Shown in pieces: positions 45,764 to 52,253 of a stretch of DNA of 64,000 nt (its first letter is position 1; each line of letters starts with the position of its first letter). The translations under genes and the position numbers were made by a program. Below the pieces are notes generated by a model, which saw only the letters and a list, made by a program, of their open reading frames with translations, was not told the DNA's origin and ran no database searches. Source of the DNA: Acetobacteraceae bacterium (GTDB lineage Bacteria > Pseudomonadota > Alphaproteobacteria > Acetobacterales > Acetobacteraceae); contig JAMXLO010000141.1 in assembly GCA_024280945.1 (NCBI GenBank), forward strand, positions 1-64,000, in the 5' to 3' direction.

Positions 45764-47455
45764 ATGAGTGACGAGACGATCGGTAACCGGGGCTGGGGCC
45801 GGCGCAGGTTCCTCCAAGGCAGTGCTGCGGCAATGGCCGCGGCCTATGGGTTACGCTCCGATTATGCGCTGGCGGAGATCCCCAACGAGTTCGACGGGTC
45901 AAAGTTCCAACTGGCGGCACCAGAACCGAATCCGAAACATGGGGGTGTGCTGCGCGTCGGTATCCTGAACCGGCCTCCGCATTTCGACTTCCAGCAGTCG
46001 GGCACCGTCGGCAATATCGGCACGCAGGGATGCATGTTCGATAATCTGATCCGGCACGACCCGCGCGACAGCGGCAAGACGATCATCCCCGACCTCGCAC
46101 ATAGCTGGGAGATCTCGAAGGACGGTACGACCTACACGTTCTTCCTGCGCAAGGGCGTGCTGTTCCATGACGGCGCCGAACTGACCTCGGCAGACGTCAA
46201 GGCGACGTTCGATCGCATTGCCAAGCCGCCGCAGGGCGTCAGCATCCCGCGCAGCATCCTGTTCAAGGCGGTGAGCGAGATCACCGCGCCAGACAAGTAT
46301 ACTGTGCAGTTCAAGCTGGCTGCGCCTCGCCCCCCCAATTTCATCATGGCGGCGATCGCCAGTGGCTGGAACGGCATTCTGCGCAAGCAAACGCTGGAGG
46401 AGAACAACTACAACCTTCGCAAGGTTGCCAATATCCCGGGTACCGGCCCGTTCAAGACCACTCGGCGGGTCGAGAACGAGGTCTGGGTGGTGGAGAAGAA
46501 CAAGGACTACTGGAACAAGGACCTGCCATACCTGGACGGCATCGAGTTCTACAATCTGATCCCGTTCTCGCCCGAACTCGGTGCGGCGATCCTGTCCAAC
46601 CGAGTGGACTACGCGCGCATCGTCGATCCGGTGACCGCGCGGAAGGCGAAGTCGACCCCCGGCATGTCGACCACGGCATTCAATCAGAGCGTGATCCAGG
46701 GTGTCTGGCTCAACGACAAGAAGAAGCCATTCGACGATCCGCGGGTGCGGCGGGCATTCCACCTGGCGATGGACCGCCATGTCATGGTGGACGTGGTCAA
46801 GGACGTGGCGCCGATGCGGGTTGGCGGCTTCATTTATCCGTTTTCGGAATTCGCGACACCAACGGACCAGTTGTTCAAGGAGGTTGGCTACCAGGAGGAT
46901 CCGACCGCCGCTGCCAAGGAGGCCAAGGCGTTAATGACCGCGGCCGGTTACGGCAACGGGATCAAGGGCATGGACTTCATGGTGCGGGATGTGGCGTCCT
47001 TCAAGCTCTGGTCCCAAGCTTTCCAGGCGATGTTGCAACAGACACTCAACGTGGAGTGCAATCTACGCACAGTGGTGGAGTCGGTCTGGTTTGACGATGC
47101 CGCGAATGGACATTTCGATTTGTGCGTAGGCGCCATTGTGTCGACGCTGCTTGATCCTTCGGATTACTTCAACGCGTGGTACCGCACGAGCGGACCACAG
47201 AACTACTCATTCTGGCACAATGACAAATTCGACGCGTTGGTGGATCAGATCGATTCCGAGGTCGATCCCGGCAAGCGCAAGGCGCTGGTCCGGCAGGCGG
47301 AGCAGATCATGGAACAGGATCCGCCGGTGCTGCCGGTCTGCTGGGAGCAAATCAACGATGTCTGGTGGAACTACCTGAAGGGCTACAACCCGTACGACTA
47401 TTTTGGAGTCTACGACGTCGTACGCGAAGACATCTTCTGGCTTGACAAGGCGTAG
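45764..47455 (+). CDS. ABC transporter substrate-binding protein, family 5 (second of tandem pair)
   Basis: A 563-residue paralogue of the preceding gene with most residues identical by eye throughout, for example [20 protein letters not shown] and [20 protein letters not shown]. It has its own Tat-like signal (GWGRRRFLQGSAAAMAAAYG) that differs from copy one, so the leader diverged faster than the mature part. The pair looks like a tandem duplication, perhaps giving two substrate specificities to one transporter core. Confidence 0.94.
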   Translation: MSDETIGNRGWGRRRFLQGSAAAMAAAYGLRSDYALAEIPNEFDGSKFQLAAPEPNPKHGGVLRVGILNRPPHFDFQQSGTVGNIGTQGCMFDNLIRHDPRDSGKTIIPDLAHSWEISKDGTTYTFFLRKGVLFHDGAELTSADVKATFDRIAKPPQGVSIPRSILFKAVSEITAPDKYTVQFKLAAPRPPNFIMAAIASGWNGILRKQTLEENNYNLRKVANIPGTGPFKTTRRVENEVWVVEKNKDYWNKDLPYLDGIEFYNLIPFSPELGAAILSNRVDYARIVDPVTARKAKSTPGMSTTAFNQSVIQGVWLNDKKKPFDDPRVRRAFHLAMDRHVMVDVVKDVAPMRVGGFIYPFSEFATPTDQLFKEVGYQEDPTAAAKEAKALMTAAGYGNGIKGMDFMVRDVASFKLWSQAFQAMLQQTLNVECNLRTVVESVWFDDAANGHFDLCVGAIVSTLLDPSDYFNAWYRTSGPQNYSFWHNDKFDALVDQIDSEVDPGKRKALVRQAEQIMEQDPPVLPVCWEQINDVWWNYLKGYNPYDYFGVYDVVREDIFWLDKA

Positions 47456-47620
47456 CACGCCAGACGCGGCGCAGCGCAACCTCCGGGATCGGCCCTCTCG
47501 CGCCTCACCAGGTCAGATGCGCGAGTCAGCCAGGAACATCAAGGGTCTTTGTCATGTCGGTTCAGCGCGGGGAGGTCTCCGCCAGGATTGCCCAGCCTAG
47601 GTAAATAGCCCGCCGACGGT

Positions 47621-47634
47621 TTGATCCATATCAA
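47621..47634. promoter_or_regulatory. FNR/FixK-type box upstream of the universal stress protein gene
   Basis: TTGATCCATATCAA is a perfect TTGAT-N4-ATCAA palindrome, the consensus bound by FNR and FixK regulators. Its centre is about 58 bases before the ATG at 47686. A class II arrangement (centre at -41.5) would place the transcription start near 47669, leaving a short leader. Suggests induction under low oxygen. Confidence 0.85.
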
Positions 47635-47685
47635 AGCGGTCGTCCGCAGTTCCGTGCCATCAAGGCGCATCACGCGGAGCGGCTC

Positions 47686-48552
47686 ATGTACAAGTACCTC
47701 CTCGTTCCGGTCACCGGTGCCGAAAGCGATGGACCGGTGTTCGCCACGGCCCTGATGGTCGCGCGTATCATGCCGGCGCATCTGGCCTTCCTGCACGTCC
47801 GCCTTGATGTCGGGGCGACACTGACCGCGATAGCAAGCTCGGACACAGGCGGTGGGCTCGGCTACGCAGAGATGCTCGGAACGCTCGAGCAGGAGGCAGC
47901 CGCCCGACAGAAGAAGGCCGAGTTGGCGTTCCGCGACTTCTGTGAGAGCGAGCGCATCATGGTGACCGCGGACCCGTCCGCCGGCCTGCCATCAGCCGAC
48001 TGGCGAACCGAGACCGGCGACGAGCCGTATTGGCTGGCGGAACACGGCCGGGCCGCGGACCTGATCGTGGTCGGGCGTCCTCATGATGGCGAGGCCGTCG
48101 CGATGGACGTCCTGGAAGCGGCGCTGCTGGGAACGGGTCGTCCGGTTCTCATTGCGCCAGCGCATGCGCGCCGAGAACTATCACGGGTGGTTGTCATCGC
48201 CTGGAAGGACCGAGCTGAAGCGGCCCGCGCGGTTGCGGCAGCACAGCCATTCCTGCGCCTCGCCAGCAAGGTGATCATCATGTCGGTCAGCGAGGACGCA
48301 GCGAGTGACGAACCGTCGCGCGAACGGCTCCGACGCGCATTATCCTGGCAAAATCCTGCCGTCAGTGTGCAGTGCGTGAAGCCGAATGGTCGTCCGCCAG
48401 TAGAAGCGTTGTTGGCGGCCGCACATGCAGTGAACGCCGACGTGCTGGTGATGGGGGGTTACGGTCATAGCCGCACGCGCGAGATCATCTTCGGCGGCTT
48501 CACCCGTCGCATCTTATCGCACGCCGATCTTCCGGTGTTGATGGCACACTGA
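47686..48552 (+). CDS. Universal stress protein (UspA family)
   Basis: A 288-residue protein in which the second half is a standard Usp domain: VVIAWKDRAEAARAVAAAQP, then VLVMGGYGHSRTREIIFGGF and TRRILSHADLPVLM, i.e. the ATP-binding G-2x-G-9x-G pattern. The first half (KYLLVPVTGAESDGPVFATA to DLIVVGRPHDGE) is a second, degenerate Usp domain, as in tandem-Usp proteins. The perfect FNR/FixK box upstream suggests expression when oxygen is low, as known for many Usp genes. Followed after 28 bases by a cytochrome c gene. Confidence 0.9.
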   Translation: MYKYLLVPVTGAESDGPVFATALMVARIMPAHLAFLHVRLDVGATLTAIASSDTGGGLGYAEMLGTLEQEAAARQKKAELAFRDFCESERIMVTADPSAGLPSADWRTETGDEPYWLAEHGRAADLIVVGRPHDGEAVAMDVLEAALLGTGRPVLIAPAHARRELSRVVVIAWKDRAEAARAVAAAQPFLRLASKVIIMSVSEDAASDEPSRERLRRALSWQNPAVSVQCVKPNGRPPVEALLAAAHAVNADVLVMGGYGHSRTREIIFGGFTRRILSHADLPVLMAH

Positions 48553-48580
48553 TCAGCATACTGATGGATGATGGGGGAAC

Positions 48581-48919
48581 ATGACCAAGGCGGATGCGCG
48601 GTGGGTTGGTTTGGCGCTTGGATTGTTGCTGGCGGATACCGCCACGCCATCAATTGCGCAGGACCTCGGGGACGTCGCCGCTGGCCACAAACTGGCGGAA
48701 ACCTGGTGCAGTTCTTGTCATTTGGTCGGAGCGCCACACAGCGCGGTCGTCAGCAACGGGGCGCCAACATTCACCGCCATCGCTGCCGACAAGTCCGTCA
48801 CCGCTCTGTCGCTGCGGGCGTTTCTGCAGACGCCGCACGCAAGGATGCCGGACCTGCATCTGACCCGCGAGGAGGTGGACAATCTGGCCTCCTACATCCT
48901 CAGTCTGCGGGCACGCTGA
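48581..48919 (+). CDS. Small c-type cytochrome
   Basis: A 112-residue exported cytochrome c. It has an N-terminal signal (VGLALGLLLADTATPSIAQ), one heme attachment motif CSSCH at residues 43-47 and a likely axial Met89 in HARMPDLHLTREEVDNLASY. The C-terminal ILSLRAR helix closes the fold. Likely a periplasmic electron carrier. It sits between two genes that each have an FNR/FixK box, and is probably read from the upstream box. Confidence 0.9.
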   Translation: MTKADARWVGLALGLLLADTATPSIAQDLGDVAAGHKLAETWCSSCHLVGAPHSAVVSNGAPTFTAIAADKSVTALSLRAFLQTPHARMPDLHLTREEVDNLASYILSLRAR

Positions 48920-48938
48920 ACCGATGGATTGTACGACA

Positions 48939-48952
48939 TTGATCGAGATCAA
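48939..48952. promoter_or_regulatory. FNR/FixK-type box upstream of the hibernation-factor gene
   Basis: TTGATCGAGATCAA, again a perfect TTGAT-N4-ATCAA site, with its centre about 60 bases before the ATG at 49006. A TATTGT sequence at 48974-48979 sits where a class II -10 element is expected. The spacing to the start codon is nearly the same as for the box at 47621. Confidence 0.88.
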
Positions 48953-49005
48953 AGCCCTGCCTCGCACAGCCGGTATTGTTGCAACAACTCAGTGAGGAGA
49001 TGGGC

Positions 49006-49368
49006 ATGGCCCCCGAGGTCCAGATAACATTTCGCGGCATGGAGTCGTCGCCGTCTGCCGATGCGCAGGTGCGCCACAAGGTGGAAGAGCTGCAGCAATT
49101 CTCCGATCGTATCAGCGCGTGCCGGGTCACCCTGGAGACGGGGCATCGCCATCATCGGCAGGGCAATGTCTACAATGTTCGCGTGGATCTCGCGGTGCCG
49201 GGCGGACAGATCGTGGTGAACCGCGAACCTGGCGAGGACCACGCGCATGAGGACCTGCATGTGGCGATTCGGGATGCGTTCGATGCAGCGCGCCGCCGGC
49301 TGCAGGACCACATGAAGCGCCTCGACGGCGTGCGCAAGCAGCACGCCCCGCCGCAATCGGAGCAGTGA
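49006..49368 (+). CDS. Ribosome hibernation-promoting factor / sigma-54 modulation protein family
   Basis: A 120-residue short-HPF/RaiA-type protein from ATG 49006 after GAGGAG. It has the family's beta-alpha-beta-beta-beta-alpha pattern: VQITFRGMESSPSADAQVRH, VEELQQFSDRISACRVTLET, VYNVRVDLAVPGGQIVVNRE and LHVAIRDAFDAARRRLQDHM. Such proteins bind the 30S subunit and stall ribosomes under stress. It lacks the dimerising C-terminal domain of long HPF. The upstream FNR/FixK box suggests that ribosomes are silenced when oxygen drops. Confidence 0.88.
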   Translation: MAPEVQITFRGMESSPSADAQVRHKVEELQQFSDRISACRVTLETGHRHHRQGNVYNVRVDLAVPGGQIVVNREPGEDHAHEDLHVAIRDAFDAARRRLQDHMKRLDGVRKQHAPPQSEQ

Positions 49369-49378
49369 CTACAACGCG

Positions 49379-49597
49379 TCAGCCGAGCGCTTGTACGACT
49401 TCGTCCTCGGTTGGAAAGCGGCCACTCGCCTTCTTCGAGTAAGCAAGCTTGCCATCGACGGTGATTTCAAACACGCCGCCACCGGACTTGCGCAGGGCCA
49501 CCTGCGCCGCAGGCTGCGTCTTCCGGATCAGATCTGCCGCCTCACGGGCGCGCGGTTCGTATCCTCACATTCCGCAGTATTCGATCTCGACTTGCAT
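49379..49597 (-). CDS. SelW-like (Rdx family) selenoprotein, TGA read as selenocysteine at codon 11
   Basis: A 72-residue gene that ordinary ORF calling drops because codon 11 is TGA (49565-49567). Reading that TGA as selenocysteine gives MQVEIEYCGMU then GYEPRAREAADLIRK, and further on GVFEITVDGKLAYSKKASG. The YCGxUGY motif and the later FE-V-GKL-SKK block match eukaryotic and bacterial SelW, where CxxU is the redox centre. ATG 49597 has GGAAGG seven bases upstream and the frame ends at TGA 49379-49381, with no other in-frame stop. A candidate bacterial SECIS hairpin follows the TGA. SelW-family proteins are small thioredoxin-fold redox proteins. Convergent with the hibernation-factor gene. 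If the organism lacked selenocysteine machinery this would be a truncated gene, but the match of position and motif argues strongly for Sec. Confidence 0.88.
49536..49553 (-). promoter_or_regulatory. Candidate bacterial SECIS hairpin of the SelW-like gene
   Basis: In the mRNA the stretch GCGCGCC-CGUGA-GGCGGC can fold into a six-pair stem with one bulged G and a five-base loop whose second and third bases are G and U. The loop starts 19 bases after the UGA, within the 16-37 base spacing known for bacterial SECIS elements. It is a weaker hairpin than the one in the UGSC gene, so I treat it as a candidate. Confidence 0.6.
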
Positions 49598-49675
49598 GAA
49601 AGGGCCTTCCCGGGCTGTGGACACCGAGAGCAGGATGGCAGGAGAGTGCAAACTCCGATAGTCCCCCAGGCCGCG

Positions 49676-50644
49676 ATGACGGATGACCGCCTCAAGCCGA
49701 TGGATCCTGCCGTATCGCCGCGCTTCGGCGACGTGGCGACCCTGTTGCGCGCACCGCGCGTGCCGCCACGCGCCGGGATCGACATCGCACTGGTCGGCGT
49801 GCCGTTCGACCTTGGCACCAACTACCGCACGGGCGCGCGCAGCGGCCCGGCGGCTGTGCGCGAAGCATCGCGAACCATCCGATTGGTGCACCCGACCAGC
49901 CGGATCGCGCCATTCGATCTCTGTCAAATCGGCGATGTCGGCGATGTGGCGATCAACGCCATGGACCTCGCCGCCAGTCTCGCGGCGATCGAGGCCTTCT
50001 TCGAGCGCCTGCAGGATCTCGGGATCACGCCGATATCGGTGGGCGGTGACCACACGGTTCCGCTGCCCATCTTGCGCGCGTTCGCCCCGCAACCGGTGGG
50101 ATTGGTGCAGTTCGACGCCCATCCGGACACGCTGGACACGCTGATGGGCACGCGCATCAACCACGCCACAACGTTCCGTCGCGCGGTGGAAGAAGGGCTG
50201 ATCGATCCGCAGCGCGCCGTTCAGGTCGGACTGCGCGGCAGCATGTTCAGCGCCGACGACGCAAGTTGGAGCCGCGCGGCTGGCATGCGCGTCATCACCA
50301 TGGACGAATTCGAGGCCCTGGGACGTCCGCGGGTGATCGAGGAGATCGGCCGCGTGATCGGTGACGGCCCGACCTATGTCAGCTTCGACATCGATGGACT
50401 GGACGCCGTGTACGCGATGGGCACCGGCGTGCCGGAGGTCGGCGGCTACTCGGTGCGTGACGCGCAGGTCATGCTGCAAAGCCTGCGCGGACGCCACCTG
50501 ATCGGCGCCGATCTGTGCGAGGTGGCACCGATGTACGATCCCACCGGACAGACCGCACTGAACGCCGCAAACCTGCTGTTCGAACTGCTGTGCGTCGTGG
50601 CGGACAGCCGCGTCGCTCAGGCGAGCAACAGCCGCCGCACCTGA
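49676..50644 (+). CDS. Agmatinase-like ureohydrolase
   Basis: A 322-residue arginase/agmatinase-fold hydrolase from ATG 49676. Binuclear Mn ligands are visible: His126 in SVGGDHTVPLP, Asp147/His149/Asp151 in VQFDAHPDTLD, and Asp238/Asp240 in YVSFDIDGLDAVYAMGTG, followed by VPEVGGYS. Such enzymes hydrolyse guanidino groups (agmatine, guanidinobutyrate and relatives) to urea plus amine. DGLDAVYAMGTG differs from the more common DVLDPAFAPGTG, so the substrate may not be agmatine. It stands on the plus strand between two minus-strand selenoprotein genes, and its last 28 bases overlap the 3' end of the UGSC gene. Confidence 0.9.
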   Translation: MTDDRLKPMDPAVSPRFGDVATLLRAPRVPPRAGIDIALVGVPFDLGTNYRTGARSGPAAVREASRTIRLVHPTSRIAPFDLCQIGDVGDVAINAMDLAASLAAIEAFFERLQDLGITPISVGGDHTVPLPILRAFAPQPVGLVQFDAHPDTLDTLMGTRINHATTFRRAVEEGLIDPQRAVQVGLRGSMFSADDASWSRAAGMRVITMDEFEALGRPRVIEEIGRVIGDGPTYVSFDIDGLDAVYAMGTGVPEVGGYSVRDAQVMLQSLRGRHLIGADLCEVAPMYDPTGQTALNAANLLFELLCVVADSRVAQASNSRRT

Positions 50645-51138
50645 TCCGCGGCGCTCCGCGCCATGGTCCGCAGCGCGTCATCGTCGGCGCTGCTGATCGG
50701 ATGCGCGATCACGGCGAACCGGTAGTTGGCAAACCCGAGCACGCGCGCCATCAGTTCCGCGGCACTGACGAAGCGCGTGGTCATTACCGCCATCGCGGCG
50801 ATGCCCAAACGTTCGGCAGTGACGGAGTCATGCAGACTGCACGACGAACAACTACCTCAGTCGCCGATGCCGGTAACGACCGCATGCCAACGGGCGATCT
50901 CATCGACGATATGACGATCCGCGGGCGCGCTGAAATTCGACTTCACCCGCAAGACGACGTCGGCGACGTCGAACTCTTCGCGGAGTATGCGGTCCAGATG
51001 CGCGAAGAAGCCCTTCGTCCCCTCCTTGCCGTTCGAGATCACTCCGACCGTCTTGCCGGCGAGTGACACTGGACGCCGCGCGGGCTGGCCCAGCGGCGGT
51101 GCGGTCTCATTGGTGGGATCGAGGACCTGCAGAACCAT
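50617..51138 (-). CDS. UGSC-family selenoprotein, TGA read as selenocysteine at codon 94
   Basis: A 173-residue gene split by an in-frame TGA at 50857-50859. Read through as selenocysteine it gives VVTGIGDU followed by GSCSSCSLHDSVTAERLGIA, that is the U-G-S-C motif that names the UGSC (seleno)protein family. The N-terminal part has VSLAGKTVGVISNGKEGTKG and LRVKSNFSAPADRHIVDEIA, and the C-terminal part AVMTTRFVSAAELMARVLGF and YRFAVIAHPISSADDD; both are needed for one domain, which shows that the two short frames are one gene. A strong SECIS-like hairpin follows the TGA. The gene starts nine bases after the stop of the partner gene upstream. The family is thought to be redox-active; no biochemical function is firmly known to me. 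Confidence 0.9.
50827..50845 (-). promoter_or_regulatory. Candidate bacterial SECIS hairpin of the UGSC gene
   Basis: In the mRNA, GUCGUGCA pairs perfectly with UGCAUGAC around a GUC loop (eight pairs including one G-U). With the last A-U pair open the loop reads AGUCU, close to the AGGUCU loop of the Escherichia coli fdhF SECIS. The apical loop begins 20 bases after the UGA, within the known range. Strong support for selenocysteine insertion. Confidence 0.78.
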
Positions 51139-51147
51139 CGCGCCAGT

Positions 51148-52203
51148 TCACTGCCCAGGCGGCCCGCAGTCAACGCAGGCGCCGATCGGCAACGTGACGG
51201 CGCGGCTCTTGGTGCCCAGCCACGGCGGGATCACCGCGCCGAACCCACCCGCGGGACCACCGGCCGCGATCACCAGAAGCTGCTCGGGCGTCTCGAGCGC
51301 GGCGTACTCCGTATCGCCACGGTCACGCACCACTGCCCCTTTGCCGACATCGGCCCATTCGCGCCGACGAATCCGCGCGCGCTGATGGACGAATGCCGCT
51401 ATGTCGGTCTTGCTCCAGCCGGCGGCCTGCAGATGCTCGCGCAACTGCTTGGGAATGATCAGGGCGTAGTTGCCGCCCCAGATCGAATAGCCACGCATGT
51501 TGGCGCGCATTTCCGCAGCGAAGGTCTCCAGGATCTCCTCCGGCACCATGGTCCATTCGTTCATGATCTGCCGCGGTGCACCAGCCGCCATGACGGTGAC
51601 GAATGATGCGTCTGCCGGCAGACCGCGCTGCACATGCAACGGCAGCCAGGTGCTGTCCTCTTCATCCTCGGCCACGCAGAAGCTGAACTTGCCGGGATGG
51701 CCGATGGTGGAGCGGTCGATGCCGCCAGGCCGCACCTCCAGGATGTTGATCAGCGCCAGCCGGACGGCACGGCCGATCACCGCGGTGGCGCGATCACTGT
51801 TGCCGAGCGCGTTGAACGTGCCCACCGCACCGATCTCGCGGCGCAGCGGGCCGTTCAGCACGATCAACACCGCACATCCGCCGGTGGAGGCGGTGGCGCC
51901 ATGCAACAGGAACTCGGGCTGCAGCATCGCGGTGATTGCAGTGACCACAGCCGGGAAATGCATCGGCAGGCAACCGGCCATGACCGCGTTGATCGCCAGC
52001 TTCTCGGCGGTGATCGCCACCTCGCGCACCGGCTCGATGCCGATCAGCTGATCGGGCGGCAGCATCGCCCATTCCAGGCAGGCGTGCACGGCCTCGCCCG
52101 TGGGCGGGACGATCGGCAAGCCGTCGGTCCAGCCATTGGCGTGGTACAGCTCCTGCGCCGCATTGATGTCGGCAACGTCGTACGTCTTGCTGGCAAGTGC
52201 CAT
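51148..52203 (-). CDS. Conserved protein of unknown function, operon partner of the UGSC selenoprotein
   Basis: A 351-residue cytoplasmic protein from ATG 52203 (MALASKTYDVADINAAQEL); an in-frame ATG at 52251 overlaps the divergent promoter region and is less likely. Conserved-looking blocks are LYHANGWTDGLPIVPPTGEA near the N-terminus, LLHGATASTGGCAVLIVLNG, FNALGNSDRATAVIGRAVRL, and a C-terminal GACVDCGPPGQ that ends with a CxxC four residues from the terminus. It lies nine bases upstream of the UGSC gene on the same strand, so the two are probably one transcript. The terminal CxxC could exchange electrons with the selenol of the UGSC protein. I cannot assign a domain family. Confidence 0.75.
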   Translation of the reverse strand: MALASKTYDVADINAAQELYHANGWTDGLPIVPPTGEAVHACLEWAMLPPDQLIGIEPVREVAITAEKLAINAVMAGCLPMHFPAVVTAITAMLQPEFLLHGATASTGGCAVLIVLNGPLRREIGAVGTFNALGNSDRATAVIGRAVRLALINILEVRPGGIDRSTIGHPGKFSFCVAEDEEDSTWLPLHVQRGLPADASFVTVMAAGAPRQIMNEWTMVPEEILETFAAEMRANMRGYSIWGGNYALIIPKQLREHLQAAGWSKTDIAAFVHQRARIRRREWADVGKGAVVRDRGDTEYAALETPEQLLVIAAGGPAGGFGAVIPPWLGTKSRAVTLPIGACVDCGPPGQ

Positions 52204-52253
52204 GGCGCCGACACTAGACCCAGAGTGACTGCCAGTGCGAGGGAGAGCCAAGC

